From Actinomycetales bacterium (lineage in GTDB: Bacteria; Actinomycetota; Actinomycetes; Actinomycetales; Dermatophilaceae), in assembly GCA_002748155.1 (NCBI GenBank), contig PDRO01000013.1, positions 1 to 64,000 on the forward strand: a DNA stretch of 64,000 bases. Reading direction: 5' to 3'. The translations under genes were made by a program, and so were the position numbers. Positions 19,657-29,055 of the stretch are shown here, piece after piece (position 1 is the stretch's first letter; each line of letters starts with the position of its first letter). The notes beneath the pieces were generated by a model. The model saw nothing but the letters and a program-made list of their open reading frames with translations. It did no database searches and was not told the origin of the DNA.

Positions 19657-20937
19657 ATGGCCGATATCGACCCCACCGTTGTCGCTGATGTTGCCGCCGT
19701 GGCCGCGGCGTCCCGCCGGGCCGCCCACCGTCTGGCCCTGCTGACCCGAGCGGACAAGGACCGGGCTTTGTATGCCGTGGCCGACGCTCTGGACGCATCG
19801 GTTGCCGAGGTGGTTGCGGCCAACGCCGACGACCTCCGGCGTGGCCGGGATGCGGGGATGGCCGACGGACTGCTTGACCGGCTGCTGCTCGACCCGGCCC
19901 GGATAGCCGACATCGCGGCCGCGGTGCGCGAGGTTGCCGGATTGCCCGACCCGGTCGGCGAGGTGGTGCGGGGTTCGACCCTGCCCAACGGCTTGGATAT
20001 CCGTCAGGTGCGGGTGCCGATGGGGGTTGTCGGCATGATCTACGAAGCCCGGCCCAATGTCACCGTCGACGCTGCTTCATTGGGGCTCAAGAGCGGCAAC
20101 GCCGTGATCCTGCGCGGCGGGTCGGCAGCTGCGTCGTCAAACCGGGCGTTGGTCGGCGTGGTGCGTGGAGCCCTGGCCGCCTGTGGACTGCCCGAAGCGG
20201 CCGTCGCCCTGCTCGAAGGCGGGCACGACGCAGCTCGGGCGCTGATGACCGCGCGTGGGCACGTCGACCTGGTGATTCCCCGAGGAGGAGCAGACCTCAT
20301 CCGCACCGTCGTGCTGGAGTCGACCGTGCCGGTCATCGAGACCGGCACCGGCGTCAACCACGTCTACGTCGATGCGGACGCCGATCTCGACAAGGCGCTG
20401 GCGCTCGTCGTCAATTCCAAGACCCAACGGCCCAGTGTTTGCAACGCGGCCGAGTCGCTGCTCGTGCACGAGGCGATCGCCGAGCAGTTCCTGCCAAAGG
20501 TGCTGACCGCCCTCTCGGGCGCCGGGGTGGTCCTGCATGTGGCACCCGAGGTGCGCCGTCACGCCGAAGCCGTCGGTGCGGCATTCCAGCTTGCCTCCGA
20601 AGCCGACTACGCCACCGAATGGCACCGGCTCGAGATGAACGTGCGGACCGTCCCCGGCTTCGACGAGGCGATCGAGCACATCCGCACCAACGGCACCATG
20701 CACACCGAGGTCATCGTCACCGAAAGCCGTTCGGCAGCAAGGCGGTTTACGGCAGAGGTCGATGCTGCTGCCGTCATGGTGAATGCGTCGAGCCGGTTCA
20801 CCGACGGAGGCCAGTTCGGCATGGGAGCCGAGATCGGCATCTCGACACAGAAGCTGCATGCACGTGGGCCGATGGCGTTGCCGGAGCTCACCACGACGAA
20901 GTGGATCGTCGAGGGCGACGGTCAACTCCGGGTCTGA
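19657..20937 (+). CDS. proA: Glutamate-5-semialdehyde dehydrogenase
   Basis: ProA reduces gamma-glutamyl phosphate with NADPH in the second step of proline synthesis. The 426-residue protein has the aldehyde-dehydrogenase fold. The family signature [21 protein letters not shown] is near residue 115, and the catalytic cysteine lies in [14 protein letters not shown] (about residue 262). The end, [27 protein letters not shown], is also conserved. The 3' end overlaps the convergent glycosyltransferase gene by 16 bases. Confidence 0.97.
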   Translation: MADIDPTVVADVAAVAAASRRAAHRLALLTRADKDRALYAVADALDASVAEVVAANADDLRRGRDAGMADGLLDRLLLDPARIADIAAAVREVAGLPDPVGEVVRGSTLPNGLDIRQVRVPMGVVGMIYEARPNVTVDAASLGLKSGNAVILRGGSAAASSNRALVGVVRGALAACGLPEAAVALLEGGHDAARALMTARGHVDLVIPRGGADLIRTVVLESTVPVIETGTGVNHVYVDADADLDKALALVVNSKTQRPSVCNAAESLLVHEAIAEQFLPKVLTALSGAGVVLHVAPEVRRHAEAVGAAFQLASEADYATEWHRLEMNVRTVPGFDEAIEHIRTNGTMHTEVIVTESRSAARRFTAEVDAAAVMVNASSRFTDGGQFGMGAEIGISTQKLHARGPMALPELTTTKWIVEGDGQLRV

Positions 20938-21872
20938 CGCGTGTCGGCGTGCGAGTCGAAGGCGACGAAGTACGCGGGTCGGCCTTGGAGCTGGGTATAC
21001 ATCCTTCCCACGTATTCGCCGAGGATGCCCAGACACATGAGCTGAAGGGCACCGACTCCGGCCACGGCGAGCACGGTGGAGGTCCACCCAGGGATCACTG
21101 TGCCGTTGCGGGAGGCGATGACGAGGGCGAAGCTGGCCAGCAGGGTCAGGGCCGCGCCGCCCAGCCCGAGATAGGTGGCCAACCGCAACGGGACCAGTGA
21201 GAAGCCGGTCACCGAATCGACCGAGAGCCGCAGCATCTTGAGGAACGGGTATTTCGACGTGCCCGCGGCCCGCTCATCGCGACGGTATTCGACACTGGCC
21301 GATGGGAACTCCAAGGCCGGAACGACGAAGCGAAGCACCCGGTTGTGGTCCGGCAGCGAATTGATCGCATCGACGGTGGCCCGGGACATGAGCCGGAAGT
21401 CGCCGGCGTTGCTGTGGGCCGCCGTGCCCGAGATCCGCCGGATCACCCTGTAGAACAGTCGGGCGGTCGTGCGTTTGAAAACGGAGTCGGTGGAACGGTC
21501 GCTGCGCACGCCGTAGACGACATCGGCGTTCTCAGCTCGGGCGATGTCCACCATGTCGGCGATGAGCTCCGGCGGGTCCTGCAGGTCGGCGTCGATGGTC
21601 ACGACGTAGTCGCCACGTGCCAGCGCAAGGCCAGCCGAGATGGCTGCCTGATGACCGGCGTTGGCGCGCAGCCGCACGATCCGGAGTTGATCCCATTCCC
21701 GGCTCATCCGCTGCAGTAGCGCAGGGGTGAGGTCGTCGCTGCCGTCGTCGACGCAGAGCACTTCGTATGTGGTGTCAAGCCCGTCGAGCACCGGGCGCAG
21801 CCGTTCGGCGAGCAGGGGCAGCACCTCCTGCTCGTTGTAAACCGGGATGACCACGGTCAGATCGACGACCAT
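20922..21872 (-). CDS. GT2-family glycosyltransferase with two C-terminal membrane helices
   Basis: This 316-residue GtrB/DPM1-type enzyme probably transfers a sugar to polyprenyl phosphate at the inner face of the membrane. The GT-A domain shows [20 protein letters not shown] and the nucleotide-sugar and metal site [10 protein letters not shown]. Two hydrophobic segments follow (about residues 228-250 and 262-285), before a short cytoplasmic tail. The acceptor and sugar cannot be read from sequence. No flippase or GtrC-like partner is adjacent. It converges on proA with a 16-base overlap. Confidence 0.88.
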   Translation of the reverse strand: MVVDLTVVIPVYNEQEVLPLLAERLRPVLDGLDTTYEVLCVDDGSDDLTPALLQRMSREWDQLRIVRLRANAGHQAAISAGLALARGDYVVTIDADLQDPPELIADMVDIARAENADVVYGVRSDRSTDSVFKRTTARLFYRVIRRISGTAAHSNAGDFRLMSRATVDAINSLPDHNRVLRFVVPALEFPSASVEYRRDERAAGTSKYPFLKMLRLSVDSVTGFSLVPLRLATYLGLGGAALTLLASFALVIASRNGTVIPGWTSTVLAVAGVGALQLMCLGILGEYVGRMYTQLQGRPAYFVAFDSHADTRQTRS

Positions 21873-21958
21873 GTGTCTAGCGTAGGCGCCCCACCCGGCG
21901 AAGCCCGTTTACGGGAGTGCTGTGCCGGCCGGCCGGGTGAACCCGCTAGCATTGACCC

Positions 21959-22156
21959 ATGTCCGCGAGCGTGTTGCCTGCCCTGCTCCGAGCCGAGGGT
22001 GCCGCCGAGGCGCACCGGGAGATGCCGATGCCCCCGATGCTCTACGGCATCCTCGCGCTAGCGGCCTTGCTGCTGCTGTTGGCCCTGGTGTGGTCCTTCC
22101 GCGGCACGGCATACAAGGTGCGTGACCGGCACGCCGCCGACGGGGGCCAGCACTGA
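21959..22156 (+). CDS. Small single-span membrane protein preceding nadD
   Basis: This 65-residue protein has one clear transmembrane helix ([20 protein letters not shown], about residues 28-47), then a positively charged tail ([16 protein letters not shown]), so the N terminus should face outside. Small membrane proteins of this kind recur between proA and nadD in Micrococcales, which argues that it is real. Function is unknown. Its stop overlaps the likely nadD start region, so translation may be coupled. Confidence 0.65.
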   Translation: MSASVLPALLRAEGAAEAHREMPMPPMLYGILALAALLLLLALVWSFRGTAYKVRDRHAADGGQH

Positions 22157-22836
22157 GCCGACGGATCGGAGTGATGGGTGGCACCTTCGACCCCATCCAT
22201 CACGGTCACCTCGTAGCCGCCAGCGAGGTACAGGCGAGCTTCGATCTCGACGAAGTGGTCTTCGTGCCCACCGGGCAGCCGTGGCAGAAGAGCCACCGGG
22301 AGGTCGCTGCCGCGGAGCATCGCTACCTCATGACGGTCATCGCAACGGCATCCAACCCCAGGTTCACCGTGAGCCGGGTCGATATCGACCGTGGCGGGCC
22401 GACCTACACCATCGACACACTGCGTGACCTACGCAGCCAACGACCGGACGAGGAGATCTATTTCGTCACCGGAGCCGACGCGCTTGCCCAGATCCTGACG
22501 TGGAAGGACGTCGACCAGTTGTGGGAGTTGGCGCACTTCATCGGGGTGACCCGGCCCGGGCACGAGCTGTCCGACCAGGATCTGCCGACCGAGGGAGTCA
22601 CGTTGCAGGAGGTGCCGGCCCTGGCGATCTCCTCGACCGACTGCCGGCAGCGGGTGGGCCGGGGGGAGCCGGTGTGGTATCTCGTGCCCGACGGCGTCGT
22701 GCAATACATCGCCAAACACCGGCTTTACACCTCGGGGGCGCTGCCGGCCGTTACGGCTCGCACCGAGAAAGTCGGATGCTCTGACCCGCCTCACGGGGGC
22801 CCGGACTCGGACTCGATCGCGGTGAGGACCACGTGA
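22153..22836 (+). CDS. nadD: Nicotinate-nucleotide adenylyltransferase
   Basis: NadD makes deamido-NAD from nicotinate mononucleotide and ATP. The nucleotidyltransferase signature [12 protein letters not shown] is near the N terminus, and the second motif is [13 protein letters not shown]. The start is uncertain. GTG 22171 or ATG 22174 would remove most of the first beta strand ([11 protein letters not shown] in homologues). Reading back in frame, CTG 22153 gives [12 protein letters not shown], with GGGGG six bases upstream, so I give CTG as the start. A conventional caller would use 22171. The 3' end runs on with a variable tail and overlaps rsfS (GTGA). Confidence 0.93.
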   Translation: MSRRIGVMGGTFDPIHHGHLVAASEVQASFDLDEVVFVPTGQPWQKSHREVAAAEHRYLMTVIATASNPRFTVSRVDIDRGGPTYTIDTLRDLRSQRPDEEIYFVTGADALAQILTWKDVDQLWELAHFIGVTRPGHELSDQDLPTEGVTLQEVPALAISSTDCRQRVGRGEPVWYLVPDGVVQYIAKHRLYTSGALPAVTARTEKVGCSDPPHGGPDSDSIAVRTT

Positions 22837-23228
22837 CTGCCACCGACTACGCCGTCACTTTGGCCCGGGCCGCCGCCGCTGCGGCGGCTGACAAGAAGGC
22901 TGCCGACATCGTCGCGATCGACGTCTCCAGTCAGCTCGCCCTCACGGACATCTTTGTGCTGCTCTCGGCGACCAACGAACGCCAGATCGGTGCGATCGTC
23001 GATGCGGTCGAGCGTCGGCTGCGTGAAGTGGGATGCAAGCGACTGCGATCCGAAGGTGGCCGCGACGACCGCTGGGTGCTGCTCGACTTCGGTGACATCG
23101 TCGTCCACGTCCAGCATGAAGAGGAACGGGAGTTCTACCAGCTCGAACGCTTGTGGCGGGACTGCCCCGCGCTGGATCTGCAGCTGGACGTCGTCCAGGC
23201 CCCCGACTCTGCGGGTCCGGACACCTGA
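22833..23228 (+). CDS. rsfS: Ribosomal silencing factor RsfS
   Basis: RsfS binds ribosomal protein L14 and blocks subunit joining when nutrients are scarce. The 131-residue protein has the Iojap/RsfS pattern: [40 protein letters not shown], then [31 protein letters not shown]. The start GTG overlaps the nadD stop as GTGA, and the stop overlaps the next ATG as TGATG. nadD, rsfS and the phosphatase are therefore translationally coupled. Confidence 0.96.
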   Translation: MTATDYAVTLARAAAAAAADKKAADIVAIDVSSQLALTDIFVLLSATNERQIGAIVDAVERRLREVGCKRLRSEGGRDDRWVLLDFGDIVVHVQHEEEREFYQLERLWRDCPALDLQLDVVQAPDSAGPDT

Positions 23229-23908
23229 TGCCGACCCGGATGAGTGGTTTCGCACCGGTCGAGGCGCGTCGGCTTGTGCTCGTGCGACACGGACGCACCG
23301 CCTGGAATCTGGCACGGCGCGCTCAAGGGCATACGGACATCCCACTCGACGAGGTCGGTCATGCGCAGGCTCGCCGGATGGCACCGCTCGTAGCCGATAT
23401 GCGACCGGCCCGGATCTGGACCTCCGATCTGGCACGCGCCGCCCAGACGGCCGCCTACATCGGTGAGTGCGCCGATCTGCCGGTCGAGACCGACCGGCGG
23501 CTGCGGGAATACTCAGTGGGGGAGCGGACAGGGCTCACAAGGGCTGAATTCGCTGAGCGGTTCCCGCGGGAGTATGCAGCTTGGGCCGGCGAGGACGAGA
23601 CCGTGCTCCTGCCGGGGGCCGAGTCGACCGCCGACGTGTTGGCCCGGATGGTCCCGGCTCTACGCGGATTCGTCGCGGCGTTGACACCCACTCAGGTCGG
23701 GGTGGTGGTCACGCATGGGGCGTGCCTGCGGGCGGCCATGCTGGAGTTGGTCGACCTGCCGCGGTCGGCAGATGCCGCCTTCGCCACGATGGGCAACTGC
23801 ACATGGACCGTGCTGCAGGAGACCGAGCTCGGCGGACGGCTGCGGATCGCCGGCTACAACGAGGGCGTCCAGGGACACGATTTCTCATCCGACGACGAGG
23901 TTGGCTAA
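23228..23908 (+). CDS. Histidine phosphatase (phosphoglycerate-mutase-like)
   Basis: This 226-residue member of the histidine phosphatase superfamily has the catalytic RHG motif in LVLVRHGRTAWNL (about residue 20). The second catalytic His is in VVVTHGACLRAAML (about residue 162), with the acidic partner in RRLREYSVGERTGL. I chose ATG 23228 because it overlaps the rsfS stop (TGATG). A GTG at 23153 would add an unrelated 25-residue extension inside rsfS. The nadD-rsfS-phosphatase order is conserved in actinobacteria, but the physiological substrate is not known from sequence. Confidence 0.9.
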   Translation: MPTRMSGFAPVEARRLVLVRHGRTAWNLARRAQGHTDIPLDEVGHAQARRMAPLVADMRPARIWTSDLARAAQTAAYIGECADLPVETDRRLREYSVGERTGLTRAEFAERFPREYAAWAGEDETVLLPGAESTADVLARMVPALRGFVAALTPTQVGVVVTHGACLRAAMLELVDLPRSADAAFATMGNCTWTVLQETELGGRLRIAGYNEGVQGHDFSSDDEVG

Positions 23909-23938
23909 GATTGGAGGGTTGTCCGGCAGGCCGGACAC

Positions 23939-24011
23939 GGGGCTGTGGCGCAGCTGGTAGCGCACCTCCATGGCATGGAGGGGGTCAGGGGTTCGAGTCC
24001 CCTCAGCTCCA
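23939..24011 (+). tRNA. tRNA-Ala(GGC)
   Basis: The acceptor GGGGCTG/CAGCTCC includes one G-T pair. The D-arm contains TGGCGCAGCTGGTAGCGCA. The anticodon stem CCTCC/GGAGG encloses ATGGCAT (anticodon GGC), and the T-arm contains GGTTCGAGTCC. The discriminator is A. A recombinase remnant starts just downstream on the opposite strand, so this tRNA is the likely attachment site of the adjacent island. Confidence 0.95.
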
Positions 24012-24590
24012 CTCCACGCACAAGGCTCGGACCGTTGCCATCGGAAACGTTGGTCGAGGTTCGGGCCTTGTTGCTGTCTTGGGCCCAGGTCAGGGCGTTG
24101 GCGTTGACTTGCGGATCGAGGAGCATCTCGAAGGGCCGGTTGTGCTCGACGCGCAGTTCGTGGTCTTCGTCGATGAGGACCTTGATAGAGAAGGCTTGGT
24201 TGCACAGCTGCGGGTTGGTGTCGTCGCAGCGGGTGTAGGTGTCGGCGTAGTTGACGAGTAGCCCGAGGGCGTCGTCGAGGTGGGCTGTGGCGTCGGCGTG
24301 GTCGCCGTGATGGGGGTCGATGCGGCGGTTGGTGGTGTCGAGTTCGGCCAGGATGCGGTCTTGTTCTTGTTTGAGGACGGGTAGCGGGACTGCGTCGGCG
24401 CAGTGGGCTTGCATGAGCCGGTCTTGCTCCTGTTCGAGTCGGTCGCGGTTGGCGGTGAGTCGGTTCAGTTCGTCGGTTTCGGTTGCCATGAGCCGGTCGA
24501 ACTCGTGGTGGAGCATCCCGGCGAGGGCTTCTTGTTCGGGCCGAACCCCTGCGTGTGGGTCGTCATCGTTGCCTCCACGAGGTCGCTTAC
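24012..24590 (-). pseudogene. C-terminal remnant of a large serine recombinase
   Basis: The reverse strand encodes a coiled-coil, Leu/Arg/Gln-rich stretch (LNRLTANRDRLEQEQDRLM ... QEQDRILAELDTTNRRI), followed by DDALGLLVNYADTYTRCDD and CNQAFSIKVLIDEDHELRVE. This is the typical C-terminal region of large serine integrases. The N-terminal resolvase and zinc domains are missing, and the reading frame upstream is occupied by the SRPBCC gene. The frame runs through the tRNA-Ala, as such integrases do at their attachment site. It is inactive as it stands. Confidence 0.75.
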
Positions 24591-24599
24591 GAGGTTGTT

Positions 24600-25058
24600 C
24601 TATCGGTTCTCGAGGTACTTGGAGAGCTGGTCCAAGGTGGCGCCCAGTCCCTCGCGGGTGCCTTCGACAATGTCGTCGCCGATGTAGGAACAGACCTGGG
24701 AGACGACAGTGAGGCGGGTGCCCTTGGTGCTGGGGTCCAGCTGCCAGCTGACCAGTGAGACGGCGACGGGGTCGGTGCCCATCGTCATGCTCTCCAGGTA
24801 GACGATGCGGGTGTCCTTGTCGATCTCGACGTATCGCACCTGCCCGTCCATCTCGGCCTGCCCCGTGGGCCCGCACTTGAACTTGTCGGTGCCGTTCTTG
24901 CGGAACGAGCCGTCGCTGTAGACCATCTCCTGGCCTTCGGGGGCGACCCACTCGGTGCGGGCGTCGAGGTCGGCGTAGGCGGCGAAGACCTCCTCCGGTG
25001 GCGAGGTGAGGTCGCGGGTGAGCTCGACTGTGCTGTGCGTCAGAGCCTGGGTGGCCAT
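24600..25058 (-). CDS. SRPBCC (AHSA1-like) domain protein
   Basis: This 152-residue protein starts MATQALTHSTVELTRDLTS. It contains PPEEVFAAYADLDARTEWVAPEG and ends GLGATLDQLSKYLENR, the pattern of SRPBCC/AHSA1-type ligand-binding helix-grip proteins. Family members bind hydrophobic ligands or assist chaperones. Nothing here identifies a ligand. The ATG follows AGGACA, an acceptable site. The gene occupies the position where the catalytic half of the recombinase should be, so it came in with, or after, the loss of that half. The 578 bases upstream (25059-25636) hold no gene I can support. Confidence 0.75.
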   Translation of the reverse strand: MATQALTHSTVELTRDLTSPPEEVFAAYADLDARTEWVAPEGQEMVYSDGSFRKNGTDKFKCGPTGQAEMDGQVRYVEIDKDTRIVYLESMTMGTDPVAVSLVSWQLDPSTKGTRLTVVSQVCSYIGDDIVEGTREGLGATLDQLSKYLENR

Positions 25059-25636
25059 GAAGTGTCCTTTCCGGCGCTTGGCTGTCGCGCCAACCTATCG
25101 GGGCTGCTGGGCTTGGCAGTTCCGCTGGCGTGCCACGAGCGCTGGCCGCGTCCACCGCCGGTTGTGACGTGGTGCGTGCATTTCCCGGGCGGTCTCTTTC
25201 CGTTGCGGGAGAAGGTGCTGTCCCTCGGCCGAACGTGGTGAGTAGGGGATGTCCGGCCTGGTCATGACGTGTGCACGAGGCTAGGTGGACTCTGCGTGGG
25301 GCAAGTGGAGTGAACGGGTGTTCTCCCGCACCGCTTGGCCAGAGATGCTGGAAAAGAGAGTCCCTGGGGTTATCTCGGATGAATCTTGGCCGGTGGTTGA
25401 CGTCTGGACTTCTTAGCGGCTCCGTAGTAGCTAGTGAACTCATTCAGAAGCGCGCCATTGGTCGAAATGGAAGCCTGGGGGTCGGTTCACCAAATTCCGT
25501 CAGCCTTCCCCAACGGCAGCCCAATTGCATTCAGAGGTCTATTTGAGGACGAAGTGCTAGTTGAAACAACGAAGCGTCTTGCGCTGCTGGATCGGTATGG
25601 CCGAGTCTTTGCTCGCACATTCGGGCTGGCGATTAT
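25059..25636. other. Non-coding or unrecognised stretch
   Basis: No reading frame here has a convincing start site or recognisable protein. A frame from 25434 (GTG) to 25640 ends in GLFEDEVLVETTKRLALLDRYGRVFARTFGLAII and runs tail-to-tail into the next gene. It could be the end of a decayed gene, but there is no ribosome binding site. Confidence 0.4.
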
Positions 25637-27106
25637 CTAGGCGTGTTGTGCGACTATTGACGTAACCCAGCGGAGTTGGCTGCGCCCAAGATTTCGTAAA
25701 GGCGTCGAAAGAGAAATATCCAGGCTGGGGTGCGCGGAGTTAATTGCGTCAACTAGATCATCCGGGCTGGGTATCTTGATCTGATCACTCCGAGCACTGA
25801 GGGCCGCTTCTTCGAAAGTGACGTCATTGAGAAACTCGGATACGATCGACGGGTTGGTAGTGGGCCGGCCTTCGACAATCGTGACTCCCGGAGCTGGCTG
25901 GTTTCTCAATGTCTTTAGCACCCACTTGTAGAAGTAGTCACCTTGGAGCGCACGCTGTCCTACCTCTGAGGCTACATCTGGGTGCGAACTCCGGACAACT
26001 GCGTAGACGTAGCTGTCGGTGCGGTGGTGTAGTAGTGTGCTGAATAGGGCGGAGTCTGGTTGGCGCCTGAGGTCTATCACTGGTCCTCTGACACCCCCCG
26101 CTCTGGTTGCGATGTGCCTGGCTATTGATTCGAGTGGCGAGGCCTCAGACTCTTGTGAGGCATGCCCTCGCGTGTAGATCGCCGTCGAAGTGACGCGTTC
26201 ACGTGCCTTCTTACTTCGTGAAGTCGGTTGGAGAACGTAGAGATCGCTTCGCGATCCAATCGCCTGAGCTCCATGATAGGCATTAAACTTAGGCAGCAAT
26301 TCCGTGACCGTGAAACCAAGACGAAGAACTTCCCGCTGCACCTTGTGGCCGAGAAGTGGCATGTGCTGCGCGTATCCATAGACCATGATTCCTCTTCCCG
26401 TGACGAGCGATTGCAGTGACTGCAAGCCGCGCGCCAGAAAGAGGGCGACCCCTTCGGGGCTGTACGGGGGATCCGTGACGAAGACATCGTACCTCTGACT
26501 AAACTCGGCAGGGAGCTCTGAGCGTAAATCAGAGAATCGCAGAGTGGTAGGATTGGTGCCACGGAGGTTCAGTTCGGCAAGATGCTGGAGAAGCGATTCA
26601 TCAACGTCAACCACACCGATTTCAGTTCGTGGTGATATCATCGAAACGGCGACGCTCGTGAGATCGTGATCTCCGATGAATACAACCTTGATGCGTTCAA
26701 GGTCGTAGGCCGACTGGAGATATAGGGCGCGGCGCGCGGCAGTCAGGGGAGTCGCTTGAACGTGGTCAAGAGATCTGTTCGGGGCAGGACCACTCTCGAT
26801 GACCTGAGTCATCTGCTCCGCTAGTTCGTGGGCCCGTGCTTCCCAGGCATGTTTGATGCGCAAGCCATTTGGCGCAGTCGCATTGTCGCGGAGAATGCCG
26901 GCGAGTTGCTGGTCAACGAGGTAGCATCCGTTGTGATTAGCTTGAATGTGGAGTTCCCTGAGAACTTTCTCTACGGTTCGTCGCGGTGTGCCGGTGTGCT
27001 CGACGATTCCTGGAACACTGGTTGTCCCGTTGACTAGACACCAGAAGATCTCCCTGACGGGCCTTGACGAAGGCTTCATCGATAGGAGTTGCGCTATTGT
27101 TTCCAC
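25637..27106 (-). CDS. BpsA/DUF43-like aminopropyltransferase-fold protein with winged helix and unknown C-terminal domain
   Basis: The 489-residue protein has three parts. Residues about 15-60 look like a winged helix (REIFWCLVNGTTSVPGIVEHTGTPRRTVEKVLREL). Residues about 140-290 match the BpsA (N4-bis-aminopropyl-spermidine synthase, DUF43) catalytic fold, with the GDDD-type motif as IGDHDLTS, VVDVDESLL and DVFVTDPPYSPEGVALFLARGL. Residues about 300-489 are unrecognised. BpsA makes branched polyamines in thermophiles. The DPPY motif could also suit an amino-methyltransferase acting on nucleic acid. No polyamine genes are nearby. GTG 27106 has AGGAA six bases upstream. GC is visibly below the flanks, which suggests transfer. 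Fold assignment is fair; the reaction is unknown. Confidence 0.65.
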   Translation of the reverse strand: METIAQLLSMKPSSRPVREIFWCLVNGTTSVPGIVEHTGTPRRTVEKVLRELHIQANHNGCYLVDQQLAGILRDNATAPNGLRIKHAWEARAHELAEQMTQVIESGPAPNRSLDHVQATPLTAARRALYLQSAYDLERIKVVFIGDHDLTSVAVSMISPRTEIGVVDVDESLLQHLAELNLRGTNPTTLRFSDLRSELPAEFSQRYDVFVTDPPYSPEGVALFLARGLQSLQSLVTGRGIMVYGYAQHMPLLGHKVQREVLRLGFTVTELLPKFNAYHGAQAIGSRSDLYVLQPTSRSKKARERVTSTAIYTRGHASQESEASPLESIARHIATRAGGVRGPVIDLRRQPDSALFSTLLHHRTDSYVYAVVRSSHPDVASEVGQRALQGDYFYKWVLKTLRNQPAPGVTIVEGRPTTNPSIVSEFLNDVTFEEAALSARSDQIKIPSPDDLVDAINSAHPSLDISLSTPLRNLGRSQLRWVTSIVAQHA

Positions 27107-27479
27107 ACTGCTTGTTCCTATCTCGGCTCGAGCGTCAGCGTTGATTGGGGCATAGCCGGGTTGGTCTGAGCTATCTTATGGAGATTGCTGGGGTGATCAG
27201 AGAAATAGAGCATCAGTATCGTGTGTACCTCTCTGGGGGGACCTGGATGAACGCGGTTTTGACCCTACCGCGAGCGTGTGGCGCTTCTGTCTGCGGGGCG
27301 TGCGTATCCCGGTTTTGGCGTTCAAGGAGGTGTCTCACCCAAAGGTTGACAAGCAGGGCCCGGCCCCGGCTCATCGGAAGGAGCTTCGGAGCTGTTGTGC
27401 GGCGGCCAGGTCGAGAGGCGTGGTATCGACGACTTCGGTCATGTGCTGGTAGTCACAGCCCGCCGCGCGGCCACGGCTC

Positions 27480-27640
27480 CGCGGTGGGCGAGGACGCATC
27501 GGTTTCGGGTGGGCCAGCGCAACGGGTGTCGATCGCTCGGGTGTTGCTGGCCGACCCGCCGACCCTGATCCTCAACACGGCCACCGTGCTTGCTGGCCCG
27601 GAGCCAACAGATCCGGCGATTTGCTTCAACGCGGTTCCGT
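27480..27640 (+). pseudogene. ABC transporter ATPase remnant
   Basis: The segment reads VGEDASVSGGPAQRVSIARVLLADPPTLILNTATV. This is the ABC signature and Walker B of an exporter ATPase (normally LSGGQ-R-I-ARALL-P-LILDEAT) with Q, D and E replaced and both ends lost. The 27107-27480 stretch before it shows no other homology that I can see. It is clearly dead coding DNA. Confidence 0.65.
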
Positions 27641-27686
27641 CTCAACAAAGCTCCCACCAGTGCGTGGTCCAGGTGGCCCGCCGCCT

Positions 27687-27714
27687 TAGTTTCGGTAGTG
27701 TAGTGCCGAAAGTA
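27687..27714 (+). promoter_or_regulatory. Operator-like palindrome upstream of the MFS/TetR pair
   Basis: TAGTTTCGG, a 10-bp spacer and CCGAAAGTA form an inverted repeat with 8 of 9 positions matched; the inner TTTCGG/CCGAAA is perfect. It lies 52 bases before the MFS start. The size suits a TetR dimer, and the TetR gene at 29118 is the obvious candidate ligand. This is inference from symmetry and position. Confidence 0.55.
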
Positions 27715-27765
27715 TGATGGCGTGATCAGGGGATCGGCGCTGGGCCGGTATCGAAGGAGGTCTTG

Positions 27766-29055
27766 ATGACGAAGGAGCCGCAGGATCGGGACTGGCAACT
27801 CGCCCTGGGTGATCACCAGGCACCCTCACCCGAGGAGCCGACCGCGATCGAGCAGGCGACACCGCAAGTGCCGCTCTTGCTCGCGACCGTCTTCCTCGCT
27901 TACCTCGGGCTGATGACCCTGAACCCGATCATCGCGCCACTGGCTCGTGAGGTCGGGCTTGCCGAATGGCAGATCGGAGTGACGATCAGCACTGCAGCGT
28001 TGATGGTGGTGCTGAGCAGTCCGGTCTGGGGTCGCGGCTCGCAATCCTGGGGTCGCAAGCCGGTCCTGGTTGCGGCGCTCGGGATTGCCGTCATAGTGAT
28101 GGTCGGTTTCACGATCGTCTCCGCGCTCGGAATGCAGGGCTTGCTCCCGGCCGGGGTGTTGTTCGTCCTGTTCGTGTTGCTGCGCGGTGTCGGCATGGGT
28201 GCCGCGATCGCCGCGGTCCTGCCGACTGCACAGGCATACATCGCCGACGTCACCCCCGACGAGGCGACCCGCACGAAGGGCATGGCCGGCATGGGCGCAG
28301 TCCAAGGACTGTCGATGATCGGTGGTGCCTTGGTCGGCGGGGCGCTCGCCGGGGTCGGTCTGATCTGGCCCATCGCTGCCGTGCCCGTGCTCCTGGCCGT
28401 CGCCCTAGTCGTTGTCGCGACATGCTTGCGTCGTGAACCCCGACACGAGCTCATACCCCAACCAGCGAACGTCAGCCCGACCGACCCCCGGGTGTGGCCG
28501 TTCCTCGTTACGGGCTTCGGGATGTTCACCGCGCTCGGGTTCATGCAGGTCCTTATCGGCTTCGTCATTCAGGACCGCTTCGTGCTCAGCTCGGAGTTCA
28601 CGGGGGTCGTGACCGGCGGCTCGTTACTCGCGGCGGGAATCGGCATGGTCGTCGCCCAAGGAGTCATCGTCCCCGCCAGCGGGTGGCCACCCGTGACGTT
28701 GCTGCGTGTTGGTACTGTCATCGCCTTCGTCGGGTACGCGTTGCTGATCCCCAACCTCGGTATGGTTCCGCTCGTCGTGGCAGTTTTCGTCGTCGGTTTC
28801 GGACTGGGGATCGCCATGCCCGGCTATACCGCCGGCCCGACTCTGCTCGTGCGTCGCGACGAACAAGGCAGCATCGCGGGCCTCGTTGGCGCGACCAACG
28901 GGCTCACCCTCATCGTCGCCCCCACGGCCAGCACCCTGCTGTACGGCGTGTGGGCGCCACTGCCGGTCATCGTCGGCGCCAGCATCATGGCTCTTGTCGC
29001 ACTGTTCGTGCTCGTGCACCCCAAGTTCGGTCGCGCGATGGCGGTAGCGGGATGA
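27766..29055 (+). CDS. MFS efflux transporter
   Basis: This 429-residue major facilitator protein has about 12 hydrophobic segments. After the second helix lies the MFS motif A region (SSPVWGRGSQSWGRKPVLVAALG), and in helix 5 a motif-C-like Gly-rich stretch (GAVQGLSMIGGALVGGALAG). It is close in style to the MdtG/TetA-type drug:H+ antiporters. ATG 27766 has AAGGAGG five bases upstream; a TTG directly before it is less likely. The downstream TetR gene and upstream palindrome suggest an inducible efflux unit. The substrate is unknown. Confidence 0.88.
   Translation: MTKEPQDRDWQLALGDHQAPSPEEPTAIEQATPQVPLLLATVFLAYLGLMTLNPIIAPLAREVGLAEWQIGVTISTAALMVVLSSPVWGRGSQSWGRKPVLVAALGIAVIVMVGFTIVSALGMQGLLPAGVLFVLFVLLRGVGMGAAIAAVLPTAQAYIADVTPDEATRTKGMAGMGAVQGLSMIGGALVGGALAGVGLIWPIAAVPVLLAVALVVVATCLRREPRHELIPQPANVSPTDPRVWPFLVTGFGMFTALGFMQVLIGFVIQDRFVLSSEFTGVVTGGSLLAAGIGMVVAQGVIVPASGWPPVTLLRVGTVIAFVGYALLIPNLGMVPLVVAVFVVGFGLGIAMPGYTAGPTLLVRRDEQGSIAGLVGATNGLTLIVAPTASTLLYGVWAPLPVIVGASIMALVALFVLVHPKFGRAMAVAG

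Noticed and set aside
23905..25443. A 512-codon reverse-strand open frame across tRNA-Ala and the SRPBCC gene
   Set aside because: Its C terminus is the antisense translation of the tRNA (RGLEPLTPSMPWRCATSCATAP, a well-known artefact), and the middle is antisense-frame reading of the SRPBCC gene. Only the recombinase remnant part is real.
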